From: Methanoregula formicica SMSP
GTDB lineage: Archaea; Halobacteriota; Methanomicrobia; Methanomicrobiales; Methanospirillaceae
Direction: 5' to 3'
Length of the DNA: 64,000 nucleotides
NCBI RefSeq assembly: GCF_000327485.1
Contig: NC_019943.1
Coordinates: 1,488,001-1,552,000, forward strand
Part shown: positions 52,595 through 63,352 of the stretch, piece after piece
How positions within the stretch are numbered: position 1 is the stretch's first letter
Layout of the letters: the number at the start of each line of letters is the position of its first letter
Notes under the pieces: generated by a model
The model's database searches: none
Told to the model about the DNA's origin: nothing
The model's input: the letters and a program-made list of their open reading frames with translations, nothing else
Program-made: the position numbers and the translations under genes

Positions 52595-53982
52595 GACGGA
52601 TCGTGCTGACGGGCTACCGGGGCACCGGCAAGACCGAGATCGGGAAGCAGCTGGCGAAGATCTACGCAGTGCCGTTCATCGATACCGATGCCCTCATCGA
52701 GCAGAGGACCGGCCGGTCCATCCCTGACATCTTCCACGAGGACGGCGAAGAGCGCTTCCGCGACATCGAGCGTGAGGTGACTGCCTCACTCCCGGCAGCA
52801 GACGTGATTATCGGGACCGGCGGCGGAATCGTCACGGACCCGCGCAACATGGAAAACCTCCGGCGGGGCAGCACGGTCGTACTCCTCACCGCTGACATCG
52901 ACACGATCGGGCGGCGTATCAACCACTCGTCCCGGCCACCGCTCACGGGCCTTCCCCTCCGAGAGGAGATCGCCGTCATGATGGACCGGCGGCGGCAGAA
53001 CTATTACGCATCTTCCGATCTCTGCTTCGACACCAGCGACACCACCGCGGAGATCGCGGCAAAAAAGATTGCCGGACTGATCCAGGCGGGAACAGCAACC
53101 CCGGCAGCACGGACAGATGCGCTCGCGTTCTTCCGCAGCGGGAGGATTCCCGCACCCGCACTCCGACGGCTGGAGGAACTCCTGAACAACCCGCCATCTG
53201 ATCCTCAGACCCGCATCCTCGGCGTTGCCGGCTACCCCTGCGCCCACAGCCGGGGCCCCACGCTCTTCAACGGCCTCTTTGCCGAGTACGGGCTCAACAA
53301 CTTTTATACGCTCTTTGAGGACCCCGAACTCAGCCAGATCATGCAGGTAGCACGGGCAATCGATGCCAAAGGGCTCTCGGTCACCATCCCGTTCAAGCAG
53401 GACGTCATTGGCTATCTCGATGAAGTGGACGAGCACGCCGCTCAGCAGATCGGGGCCGTGAACACCGTGGTCTTTGCCTGCGGGAGCGCGATCGGGTACA
53501 ACACGGACTGGCTCGGCATACGAAAGCCGCTCGTGGGCATGAAGGGTGCAAAGGTCGTGCTGCTCGGGGCCGGCGGCGTTGCATCGGCAGCAGCGTACGC
53601 ACTAACGGATCTCAACATGGATGTCACCATCCTGAACCGCACGCCCGAACGGGCAAAGGAACTGGCAAAGCGCTTCGGCTGTCGCTGGGCTGCCTGGGAC
53701 ACGTTCGATACCATCAGGCCGGACCTTGTCGTGAACACAACCCCGCTTGGCATGGAGCCGGACACCCGGAGCCCGCTGAACGAAAGCCAGCTCTATCCCG
53801 ATCTCACGGTCTACGACCTCGTGTACACGCCTCCCATCACCCCGCTCATCGAGATGGCGCGGGCGAAAGGCTGTACGACTATCACGGGCACCGGCCTCTT
53901 TCTGGAACAGGCAAAAGAGCAGTTCTACCTCTGGTTCGGGATCGATGTCCCCGATGAAACGATGAGGAAGTATCTCCCATGA
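52591..53982 (+). CDS. aroKE: bifunctional shikimate kinase-shikimate dehydrogenase
   Basis: Two enzymes are fused in 463 residues. Residues 1-165 are a bacterial-type (AroK) shikimate kinase: P-loop VLTGYRGTGKTEIGKQLAKI, FIDTDALIEQRTG with shikimate-binding Asp, and IGTGGGIV. Residues about 205-463 are shikimate dehydrogenase: GVAGYPCAHSRGPTLFNGLF, GLSVTIPFKQDVIGYLDEVD with the catalytic Lys, NTDWLGIRKPL, and the NADP fold VLLGAGGVASAAAYAL with NRTPERAKELA. Many archaea use a GHMP-type kinase instead, so the AroK module was probably acquired from bacteria. The order of fused steps is the reverse of pathway order. ATGA overlaps at both ends. Confidence 0.93.
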   Translation: MRRIVLTGYRGTGKTEIGKQLAKIYAVPFIDTDALIEQRTGRSIPDIFHEDGEERFRDIEREVTASLPAADVIIGTGGGIVTDPRNMENLRRGSTVVLLTADIDTIGRRINHSSRPPLTGLPLREEIAVMMDRRRQNYYASSDLCFDTSDTTAEIAAKKIAGLIQAGTATPAARTDALAFFRSGRIPAPALRRLEELLNNPPSDPQTRILGVAGYPCAHSRGPTLFNGLFAEYGLNNFYTLFEDPELSQIMQVARAIDAKGLSVTIPFKQDVIGYLDEVDEHAAQQIGAVNTVVFACGSAIGYNTDWLGIRKPLVGMKGAKVVLLGAGGVASAAAYALTDLNMDVTILNRTPERAKELAKRFGCRWAAWDTFDTIRPDLVVNTTPLGMEPDTRSPLNESQLYPDLTVYDLVYTPPITPLIEMARAKGCTTITGTGLFLEQAKEQFYLWFGIDVPDETMRKYLP

Positions 53983-54968
53983 ACACCTTTGGAACCAATT
54001 TCCGCATCACCACGTTTGGCGAGAGCCACGGCGCTGCACTCGGCGTTGTCATTGACGGCTGCCCCCCGGGCATGACCCTTTCCGAATCGGATATCCAGCC
54101 GGCCCTTGACCGGAGAAAGCCGGGCACCTCCCCGCTGGTCTCGCCCCGGCAGGAGAGCGACAGGGTCGAGATCCTCTCCGGGGTCTTTGACGGGAAGACA
54201 ACGGGCACGCCCATCGCCCTCCTCGTACGGAACCATGATGCGCACTCGCATGACTACGAAAAGATGAAGAATCTCTTCCGGCCGGGCCACGCAGATTTCA
54301 CGTTCCAGCAGAAGTACGGGATCCGCGACTATCGCGGCGGTGGCAGGAGCTCCGGGCGCGAGACCATCGGGCGTGTCGCGGCCGGTGCAGTAGCGGAGAA
54401 ATACCTCACATCACTGGGGATCACGATCAAGGGGCATGTCGTCTCCGTCCACGGAAAGACGGGAGCACAGGAGATCGAGTCCGAGATCCTTGCAGCAAAG
54501 AACGCAGGCGACTCGGTTGGCGGCATTGCCGAGATCACGGCAAAGGGCTGTCCCGCAGGACTTGGCGATCCGGTCTTTGGCAAACTCGATGCGGCCATCG
54601 CGGGCGCCATGATGGGTATCGGCGCCGTGAAAGGCGTGGAGATCGGGGCCGGCTTTGCCGTTGCGGGCCGGTTCGGCAGCGAGAACAACGACCCGATTAC
54701 AAAGAGTGGGTTCCTCTCCAACAATGCCGGGGGCATCCTCGGGGGCATCTCATCGGGGCAGGAGATCGTTGTCCGCATCGCGGTGAAACCCACGGCTTCC
54801 ATCGCCAAGCCCCAGAAGACGATCGATGCAGGCGGGAATGATGCTTCCATTACGGTAAAAGGCCGTCATGATCCCTGCATCGTCCCGCGGATCATCCCGG
54901 TGGCCGAGGCGATGCTCGCGCTGGTGCTTATCGATGCTGTGCTGGAGCAGAGGAAGTACCGGGAATAA
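53979..54968 (+). CDS. aroC: chorismate synthase
   Basis: AroC makes chorismate from EPSP using reduced flavin. The 329-residue product has the family signatures TTFGESHGAALGVVIDGCPP, ESDRVEILSGVFDGKTTGTP, FRPGHADFTFQQKYGIRDYR with GGGRSSGRETIGRVAAGAVA, and NNAGGILGGISSGQEIVVRI and RHDPCIVPRIIPVAEAMLAL. It is somewhat shorter than bacterial enzymes but complete at the motif level. It is the last gene of the operon; its start overlaps aroKE as ATGA and a T-rich terminator follows. Confidence 0.96.
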   Translation: MNTFGTNFRITTFGESHGAALGVVIDGCPPGMTLSESDIQPALDRRKPGTSPLVSPRQESDRVEILSGVFDGKTTGTPIALLVRNHDAHSHDYEKMKNLFRPGHADFTFQQKYGIRDYRGGGRSSGRETIGRVAAGAVAEKYLTSLGITIKGHVVSVHGKTGAQEIESEILAAKNAGDSVGGIAEITAKGCPAGLGDPVFGKLDAAIAGAMMGIGAVKGVEIGAGFAVAGRFGSENNDPITKSGFLSNNAGGILGGISSGQEIVVRIAVKPTASIAKPQKTIDAGGNDASITVKGRHDPCIVPRIIPVAEAMLALVLIDAVLEQRKYRE

Positions 54969-54969
54969 G

Positions 54970-54998
54970 TAAAAAAATCATTTACGGTTTTTTTCTAG
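54970..54998 (+). terminator. T-rich terminator after aroC
   Basis: AAAAAAATCATTTACGGTTT followed by TTTTC lies right after the aroC stop and probably ends the operon transcript. Confidence 0.5.
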
Positions 54999-55016
54999 TA
55001 GTATTCTGACGCTCTT

Positions 55017-55043
55017 GGGGGCTCCGCCTTCGGCTCTGCCCCC
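55017..55043. other. GC-rich inverted repeat
   Basis: GGGGGCTCCGCCTTCGGCTC continues TGCCCCC: outer arms GGGGGC/GCCCCC and inner arms GCC/GGC around TTC. A second small inverted repeat (CCCCCTGCCCCAGGGGG) lies near 55157-55173. The 54999-55291 gap contains no supported gene. Confidence 0.5.
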
Positions 55044-55291
55044 GCCGCGTGGGCATCCCACGAATTGCGATGATGCCGTATTACCTTCATACAAATATGG
55101 AACAGTTCCTCACTAAGATCAATTATACTGGTAATGAGGAGACATCGCCAGCGCCCCCTGCCCCAGGGGGTGTCGAATCTCGTCAGAGATGAGACACGAG
55201 AAGAATCTGAAAGGTTCTTCGAATTAGTGATGGCGCAATGGGGGGACGATCATTACAATAAATAATCTTTTAAATTCTAGTTTTTAATCCC

Positions 55292-55777
55292 TCAGATATC
55301 CGAGTACAGCTTCTTGTCAATCACCTTGTACACAACCCCGCCCGATGTCACGAACACCACGCACCGGTCGCCGCCCCGCGTACCCTTCGCAACAACCTCG
55401 TCGCCTGCCGACGGGCGCTTGCCGTCCTTCATCAGGTACTCCTGGTAGGTGCCGTCCTCTTTGTACACCCAGAGGGCGACTTTCTGGGTGAAGACCGTGC
55501 CGGGTCCGCCCTGGTACAGCAGGTGGATCTTCGAGGTCGGGCGGTCCTTGGTCAGCTCGAACGAGACCATCTGGGCCTCAGGCAGGGACTGGATCTCGGC
55601 ATCGGCCGGGCTGGCCGATGTCGGCTGGGGCGTTGCAACAAGAGTTGTCGGGACGGGCGTTGCGGTGGTTACCGGGACGGTTGTTTCCGGTGCGGTCGTG
55701 GTGCCGGAGGTGCAGCCGGCAATGAGAGCACAGGCCAGGAGGAACAGGCTGGCAAGAAAAATGGGTACTGGTTTCAT
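55292..55777 (-). CDS. secreted lipoprotein of unknown function
   Basis: The 161-residue precursor begins MKPVPIFLASLFLLACALIA with lipobox IAGC, then a Thr/Pro/Val-rich linker and a compact domain: SFELTKDRPTSKIHLLYQGG, VFTQKVALWVYKEDGTYQEY and VVAKGTRGGDRCVVFVTSGG. The alternating strands suggest a small beta-sandwich. It lies between the aromatic operon and the giant surface protein, on the minus strand, with no clear partner. Confidence 0.78.
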   Translation of the reverse strand: MKPVPIFLASLFLLACALIAGCTSGTTTAPETTVPVTTATPVPTTLVATPQPTSASPADAEIQSLPEAQMVSFELTKDRPTSKIHLLYQGGPGTVFTQKVALWVYKEDGTYQEYLMKDGKRPSAGDEVVAKGTRGGDRCVVFVTSGGVVYKVIDKKLYSDI

Positions 55778-55816
55778 ACCGGAAGGCTTGTGGCTTTTCC
55801 TATTTGGGAATTGTGG

Positions 55817-58800
55817 TTACCCTGTGATCATGAACCCATTCTCCAATATTCCTATCATCCCCTCTGGGTTTACGACAACTACATCGTAAAGGCCGGGAAT
55901 CTTGTTTGTCAGGTTAAATGCCCCGGTGATTTTTGTGGGCGAAACCACCGTAACACCGGTTGCGGGAATTGTTCCAATGTCCACAATCTCAAGGGATTCT
56001 AAGCCATTGTTCAGCACATAAGCATTGCTACCAGAAACGACGACACAGATCGGATGTGAGAATATTGCACCGCCAGTACCATCTGATAAACTGCTCTTAT
56101 GGACGGGATTTGTGGGGTTCGATACATCCACGACCTCAAGTGTGTCACTCTGGTAACTTGCGATATAGGCATAATTTCCTGAGACATAGACACTGGTCGG
56201 CTCATTCAGGATAGCGCCACCAGTACCATGAGTTATACTCCCCTTATGAACCGGGTGAGCCGGATCTGATACATCCACGATCTCCAGCGCGTTGCTCCAT
56301 GCACTTGTGACATATGCGTGATTACCGGAGACATATACTCCGTAAGCACCTGCCAGATGGGCTCCACCGGTGCCGTCAGATAGACTCCCTTTTAGTACCG
56401 GCTGGGCAGGGTTCGATACATCTACAATCGAAAGGGAATTCCCATCACGGTTTGCAATATACGCAAAATTACCTGATACGTAGACACCATAGCCTCCGAC
56501 TCCGATGCTGCCTGTAATAACCGGATTGGCTGGATCTGATATACTTACGATCGTAAGCCCATCGGTACTCAATACATATGCATAATTGCCTGAAACATAA
56601 ATACTCCGAGCACCCCCGACATGAATACTGCCTTTATGGGTTGGGCTTGCCGGATCTGTTACATTCACGATTTCCAGCGCATTGCTACCATAACTGGCAA
56701 CATATGCATAGTTACCAGCAGCATAAACGCCGTTCGGATTCATTAACTGAGCGCCGCCAGTTCCATCTGTAATATAACTTGTATGAACGGGATTTGCCGG
56801 GTTCGATATGTCCAGGATCTCTAATGCCCAGCTATCATAGCTGGCGATGTATGCGTGATTTCCTGAGACAAAAACGCTCACCGGCCATTCCATAAGAGCA
56901 TTGCCAGTACCGTACAGGAATTTACCTTTATGCACCGGATTGGAATTTACCCGTGACAGTAAAACTTTCGCATTTTCAGTGAAGTTTGTTCCGGAAAGAT
57001 TTGTTATCGACACTGCTGCTGTATTAACACCTATCGAAGGAGTAATCGATGTCACGGTAAGTTCAGATTCCGACATTGACGTGATCGTAAACCCATTCGA
57101 AAGCGTGCTACTCTGCATGTTGGGATTTGTCACAACGACGTCCCATATCCCCTCTGTTGAATTGGCCGGAAGAATCAGATCGCATGTGATCCGTGTTGTT
57201 GAGACAACGACAACATTTGTGGCGGAAATTGGCGGGGAATCTGTCCGGTTCAGCCGTACTGATGCACCGGATAGGAAACCAGTACCAGAAAGGTCAGTAA
57301 CAGCAATGGTTGCCCCGCGTGCCCCACTTGCAGGAGTGGTTCCTGTAACTGACAGTGAGACATTGGTAACAGAGAATCCGTTCACAAGCGAACTATTCTG
57401 TCCATCGTGATTAGTTACAATTATATCCCATACCCCTTCCGTTGAGGGGAGGGGCAGGTTACAAGTAATTTTCGTTGGCGAGACAATAACGACATTGGAA
57501 GCCGAAATTGGCGAGCTGCCCGCCCGGGTCATCTGCACCGATGCTCCCGGGAGAAAACCAGTGCCGGTAAGATTAGTCACGGCAATGGTTGTTCCTCGTG
57601 TCCCGCTGGAGGGTGTGATTCCTGTAATTTTCGGGAGCCTGTTGGAAACAATGAATGCGTTCGTAAGGGTCCCGGATTGTCCATTTGCACCTGTCACCCT
57701 GACATCATATGTTCCGGCGGCTGCACCCGACAAATCGAACGTGCAGGAAATATTCGTGGGTGAGATCAGTGTGACGTTAGATGCGGGGATCGTCACAGTC
57801 CCGGTCTCGAGGATCTCCAGCGCGCCGCCATTATTCAGGCTTGCAATATAAACATGATTTCCGGAAATGTGAACGCCGTAGGGATTTTTCAAGAGAGTAC
57901 CGTTTTCACCATTCACCAGACCGATTTTATGGACCGGATGAGCCGGGTCAGATATATCAACGATTTCAAGCGAGCTACCGTAATAGCTGACGATATACGC
58001 AAGGTTACCGGAGACGGATATGTCTTCCGCGCCATACAATAACGCACCCCCGGCTCCATTCGTTAAACTACCTTTATGCACAGGGTTTACCTTGTTCGAG
58101 ATATCAACGATCTCCAGTGCACCACTGCCCTCACATACAATATAGGCATAGTTGTTTGAAACATAGATATCCGTCGGAGCCCCGAGAAGAGCGCCTCCGG
58201 CACCGTCAGTCAGGCTGCCTTTATGGAACGGACTTGCCGGATTATTCACATTCACAATCTCAAGCCCCCCGGTGCCTATGACATAAGCGTAATTTCCGGA
58301 TACGAAGACATCATAGGGCTTATAGAGATTTGCACCACCTGCACCGTTAGTTAGACTTCCTTTATGGACCGGGTTTGCCGGATCCGATATATCCACGATC
58401 TCTAATGCATTACTACTTTGACTTGCAACATATGCGTAATTGCCGGAAACATAGATACCATACGCACCTGCCAGCTGGGCTCCACCAGTACCATCGGTAA
58501 TGCTGCCCTTATGGACCGGGTTTGCCGGATCTGACACGTCAACTATCTCCAGCGCATTGCTGTAAAAGTCCGGAAGATACGCGTAATTGCCGGATACGTA
58601 GACATCATAGAGTCCTGCAAGGTGGGCTCCACCTGTGCCGTCGGATATACTTCCCTTATGGGCCGGGTGTGCCGAATCCGATATGTCGAAGATTTCAAGC
58701 CCGCTAACCTCTTCACTTGTTACGTATGCGTAATTCCCTGAAACGAAGACATCTGTCGGGATATCCATGGTAACGTTACTCATGCCGTAGGTAATGGAAC

Positions 58801-61537
58801 CTGCATGATTCAGCCTGGAATTCACTAATGCAACGGTCGAACCCGTTGTGAAATTTGTTCCGGTCAAGTCCGTGATGGAAACGGTCCCTGAATTGAAACC
58901 CATCCCGGGAGATATAGAGGTAATGGTTGGTTTCAGTGATTCATCTGGAGTTACCGTTATGAAATACTGCAAAATCGTTGTATTGGAACTTGTGGCATTC
59001 GAGACGGTCAGCGAGATGTCAAAATTTCCATACTGCGTGTACGTATGGTTTGCATTCTGCAGAGATGAATAACTGCCATCCCCGAAACTCCAGTTCCAGC
59101 TTGTCGGGGAACCGGTGGAGGTATCGGTGAATTGAACGGTGAGTGGGGCAGTGCCATTGGGAGAGGTTGAGGTGAAATTGGCTATCAACGGGAGTGGGGG
59201 TGTGGCAACCACCGTTGAAGTTGTGGAATTAGATCCTATTCCATTACTGACCACAGTTAATCTCACGACATAACTTCCAGGATACTGGTAAACATGGACG
59301 GGATCTTTCTCATTTGATGTTGTATTATCACCAAAATCCCACGTCCTGCTGTCTGTCCATCCGACTGAATCGTCCTTGAATGAAGTTACCAATGGAGCCG
59401 GCCCATGCTGACCTTCGTTGATAAGGAATTCAACGATAGGATTCGGAGGAAGGGTAAGAATCGTCTTTGTTATTTTCCCCGGGCCTGCGGCATTCGATGC
59501 GGTCATTGTCACATCATATTGTCTGACTGCTGCAAATCGATGGGAGGGATTCTGCTCGGTAGATGTATTTCCATCCCCAAAATCCCACGTCCAGTGTGTC
59601 GGGGAATTTGTCGACAGATCAGTAAAATGGAACGTATATTCGGAATCAGTAACAACGGCAGTTGCCATGAAGTCTGCAACGGGCCAGTTTCCGACTATGA
59701 TGTCCATCGTTTTCGATGTTGCGCCATTTGAATTCGATACCGTCAGATTTACGGTATAAATTCCCGGCGTCGAATATTGGTGAGGATAGGGATTCTCAGG
59801 TGTGTATGGTGATGGATCATCTGCGGTAAAATGAGGAGTGTTATCACCGAAATTCCAGTCAACGTGTGTTGTTAATGGTCCGGAATATTGCGTTTTGTCG
59901 AGAAACTGAACAGATCCACCGGGCGTTACGAATACCGGGTTTCCTGTAAAATCTGCTATCGGAACTTCGTTAATTGAATTACCCATGGTATATTCAACTA
60001 ATCCGCCGGTATATCTGGCTGCGATTTTCAGGCAGTTTTCAGTAATTTTTCCGACTGTTGGATCATCATAAAACCCACGGTGATTGCTATCGATATATGG
60101 TTGATTAGCAACCCGGTAATACAGTGTTGGTAAATAAGCATGGGAAAATTTTGCGATATTTTTTGTGGCAGTACTCGGATTCGTGATACGATAATTAACA
60201 TTTTCCTGGTTTTTCACGATTTGATGAAATGTATTGGCCCCTGTCTGACCTGCATGTGTCTGATTCCACATTGTACTTACATATCCTTCATACGCCGAAT
60301 GGGTATCGTAGCCTCCCGGTAGCGCAACATCAGCATATTGTTCGAACTCAAAACCGGTGTGTTCAGGATTTGCAACATCCGTCATAAAATGGCTTGCCCA
60401 TCCCAGATACAAGGCAGAACTCGGTCGATTTGATGAGTAATTACCCTGAGCCTGAGATGCCCAGTAGTGGGTAAATAACGGCGCAAACCCAGTCTCCCAG
60501 TCTGGATTATAATAATGGTCCCAACTATGAATAACAGCTTCAAATAGCGTTTTTTCTTCATCATTTAAAGGAAGAACAACACTTTCAGTTACATCTTGTG
60601 GTCATCCGTCAGGTTCGGTTGCAGCATCTGCTGCATTGGATGATAATGGAAATCCGCGGTTAACACAGGCCCAGTAAACAAAGGCATTGTGACCAAGATA
60701 GTTTTCCGGATCTGATACATGGGATCCGTGAGGGGATATCCCAGGATCCCCTGCCCAGGCTCTCAATCCATTGTATTTCAATTCGCTCTTTTTTCCAGAA
60801 TCGGAATAATAGACCGGAACATCAGGGAAACTGGATGATGCCGAAAGACCTGAAGGGAAAGAATTACTTGCCATATGCGAATTTACCGGATTAACATTCT
60901 GCGATGATTTGCCTGATGAACGGAACTGCTGTTGTGAAATTTGATCTTTCTTATATAACTTGGACCGTAAATCGGTAACATTTTTAACAGTCTTGTTTTC
61001 TTCTTCGGAAAGGGCAATCACAGATGCAGGAGAAACAGTCTGTTGTTTTATTGCCTGTACGGCATTTCTGCTTTTTTGGGCAGCCTGATTTATTTTTTCC
61101 TTGTCAAATTGGATACGGGTGACATGCCCGATAGGTATGGTAACTATCTTATTTGATCCATCTACCTGGTTGGTTAATTCTATGGTCTTCTGACCGCCAT
61201 CAACTGATTTTACCGGATAGGTATCCCACAGAGAAACAACAGAATTTTTCATAACCGATTTTTCTTCAGAAGAGAGATCTGATCTGTCGATATCATCGAT
61301 CAGAGATTTTTTACCAGCATCATCATGAGCCAGGACAATCCAGTCCGGTGTTGAATTCATGATTTCCGGATCGACTTCAATTAATTCAAGATCTGTATTC
61401 AACCCAGTCATATCCATTTCTGGTAAATCATGGGAAGTCGAAATGGAATTGTTATTCTTCACTTGACTTGCATTTACTACCGTTATGCATGCTAATATTA
61501 CAAGTAACACGACGAAAGAAATTTTTAAACACTTCAT
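55817..61537 (-). pseudogene. giant surface protein (zinc PLC-like, PKD, LVIVD repeats) split by an in-frame TGA
   Basis: One frame of about 1,906 codons runs from ATG 61537 to 55817, broken only by TGA at 60602-60604 (ATEPDG-stop-PQDVTESV). Part one has a signal peptide (KISFVVLLVILACITVVNAS) and a helical region. From about residue 255 a zinc-dependent phospholipase C-like domain spans the stop: GHNAFVYWACVNRGFPLSSN before it; FEAVIHSWDHYYNPDWETGF and LYLGWASHFMTDVANPEHTG after it. Then come about four PKD domains (TWDFGDGNTSTEQNPSHRFA), long runs of LVIVD-type propeller repeats (YVSGNYAYLPDFYSNALEIV, DVSDPANPVHKGSITDGTGG) and IPT/TIG-like domains. TGA to TGG would restore one protein. Otherwise it makes a 311-residue fragment, perhaps with a restart near 60412. 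The leader carries the shared 59-nt element. Confidence 0.85.
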
Positions 61538-61613
61538 TCGAATCTATGCCTCCCTTAAGATGGTTTTTCAAAGAGGCACGGTCAGAACATTCATCTGGTT
61601 GAAAGTAGATCTA

Positions 61614-61672
61614 ACTCATGCCTTCGGGCAGGATTGGGTTCATCTAGTCGCCAAACTGGGGTGAACCCATCC
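61614..61672 (-). ncRNA. conserved 59-nt structured leader element, copy 5 (diverged, compensatory change)
   Basis: On the minus strand the element reads GGATGGGTTC ... GAACCCAATCC with TGCC-CGAA-GGCA and ATGAGT. It aligns to copies 1-4 without gaps over 59 nt. Position 4 is T instead of C, and its partners on the other arm change from GG to AA, so the stem is kept by covariation. A TATA-like AAATATATC lies about 30 nt upstream (61701-61709). It precedes the giant surface protein by about 77 nt. Confidence 0.62.
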
Positions 61673-61945
61673 CACAACACAGGGATTATTTTACATTCTC
61701 AGATATATTTGTTGTTAAATGATTTCGATTTATTGTACCAGTTGATTAAGTATTGATATTATAGTACATATTATCCGGATCTTTACCATACTCTATTCAT
61801 CATTGCAAACGACAATTTGGTTTAATCAGCGGTATTCCTTTGGGAATTCGCGCATCTGATACAAATACCGGGCGTGCGAAGGCTTCTTTGGAATGACTCC
61901 TGAACGGGACTTGTACAAAATTCCGGTTCTGCAATCGATTTTTAA

Positions 61946-62185
61946 TTAAATCGTCCGTATTTCAAACTCCCGAACAATGCCACAATCAGATACTATTCGA
62001 TAATGGCCCAGCCACCGTCCTATCATTATAAACCGGTGTGTAGGCGCAATGTCGCTCTTGGTTTCAAATACAAAATCCATGGAATCTTTATCCCGCTAAT
62101 TTCTGGAAGATATTCCCATGTCCCATTTTCATTCTGGAAAAATTTATGATAGTGGGTTGCTTGAACAAGTATGTATTATTCAATA
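61946..62185 (-). pseudogene. decayed copy of the 63649 surface protein family
   Basis: Translated on the minus strand the first part reads FFQNENGTWEYLPEISGIKI and LYLKPRATLRL. After a frame change it continues GHYRIVSDCGIVREFEIRTI and stops at 61946. This parallels IIFQNENGTWEYLPEVGPPM, YLKPGETLPP and GRYRIVFDCGIMREFEIRSV of the gene at 63649. No intact start exists and stops interrupt the middle. The remaining intergenic sequence 61673-61945 is AT-rich and probably holds promoters. Confidence 0.7.
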
Positions 62186-62224
62186 AATTTAGTAAGCAAT
62201 TTTCTAATTATTTACATTCCAAAT

Positions 62225-63352
62225 TCAACATCGTGTTTGTTTCTCGACCGTGCTCATAATGGCATATCCGCCATCGGACGTATGGATGATATCGCCATAT
62301 AATTTCGGGCACCCTTTTGCCGAACACAGTGTTGTGTTCTCCGAAGCAATCATCCCATCAGGCATGTATTTTACCTTGGTGATGCGGTCACCGGGATCGG
62401 TAATGCCGATACTGGTAAAACCTCCATCCTCTGAAGGTATTACAGCATCTCTAGTTGAAATCGATATATTATTCGTCATCGTTCCGTTCTGATCGAATAC
62501 ATATCCTCTGAACGATCCAAATATGTCAAGCACGATTGAAAACCCATGTATAGTTGAGTATATCTTCGGTTTTGGGGTATAGTAAAAGAGGCTCACAGGA
62601 TTCGCCAGTATTACATTCCCATCGGAATCCAGTTGAAGAATCTCCGCACCGGCATTATCATTTACGAGAGCAAGATATCCCCCGGTATTGGATATTTCCG
62701 CGACGGATACGATTCTGTCGATTGCCGACCTGTTGATTTTCAGCCAGGAAAGATTTTCCGGATTGTTTACCCTAACTATTGCAGGTCCCGGAAAGAGATA
62801 AACTCCATCCTCCAATCCTGCAAAAGAACGATTATATTTCCATATTCCCGACGCACTCAGGCTTATTTCCGGATCATATTCATTTATAACAGAACTATTG
62901 GAATCCAGTTGCAGTATCGTTCCGGCATCTGACACTGCGGATATGCTTCCACCCCGGTTTGGAATTACTTCCACGATGTGAACGGGGTAATCCCGTGTCC
63001 AGAGGGCCTCACCCGTGGCAGACATTTTTGTCAATCGGGGAGTATCTGGTGCTGCCGGATAATTCAGGCAGGCAAGTTTTGTAGTCCCGCCGACAACCAC
63101 GAATCCCCCGTCAGGAGTCTGCGTGAAGTCCAGGCCGAAATCATAGTTTCCTGAATCAATCACGTTTGTCCATTCCATCACGCCATCAGAATTCAGTTTC
63201 GTGATCCGAACATCCTGATCCCGCACATATCTTCCGCCGTTCCATCCGCCGCATCCTGCAGAGAGTACAGTTGCCACAAGTACCAATATGAGAATAGCCG
63301 TTGCGCTTACCGGCCTCTTCCAGCTTTTTGGAATAACAGGGCGTATGGTCAT
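62225..63352 (-). CDS. lipoprotein with beta-propeller repeats
   Basis: The 375-residue precursor has a signal peptide ending in lipobox VLSAGC (after ATAILILVLVAT), then repeated units of the form I-T-K-L-N-x-D-G-x-x-x-W-x (VRITKLNSDGVMEWTNVIDS; PRLTKMSATGEALWTRDYPV) and G-G-F-x-x-x-G (TQTPDGGFVVVGGTTKLACL, SEDGGFTSIGITDP, TSDGGYAIMSTV). These resemble the T-x-D-G-G-Y propeller family common in methanogen surface proteins. Likely extracellular binding. The 63353-63648 gap upstream has no supported gene. Confidence 0.78.
   Translation of the reverse strand: MTIRPVIPKSWKRPVSATAILILVLVATVLSAGCGGWNGGRYVRDQDVRITKLNSDGVMEWTNVIDSGNYDFGLDFTQTPDGGFVVVGGTTKLACLNYPAAPDTPRLTKMSATGEALWTRDYPVHIVEVIPNRGGSISAVSDAGTILQLDSNSSVINEYDPEISLSASGIWKYNRSFAGLEDGVYLFPGPAIVRVNNPENLSWLKINRSAIDRIVSVAEISNTGGYLALVNDNAGAEILQLDSDGNVILANPVSLFYYTPKPKIYSTIHGFSIVLDIFGSFRGYVFDQNGTMTNNISISTRDAVIPSEDGGFTSIGITDPGDRITKVKYMPDGMIASENTTLCSAKGCPKLYGDIIHTSDGGYAIMSTVEKQTRC

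Noticed and set aside
47108-53800. Long antisense frames opposite the aromatic operon
   Set aside because: They arise from the GC-rich codon bias of the real genes, which have full family motifs.
60602-60604. TGA as a selenocysteine codon
   Set aside because: No SECIS-like structure was apparent, the PLC fold does not need Sec there, and this methanogen order is not known to use Sec.
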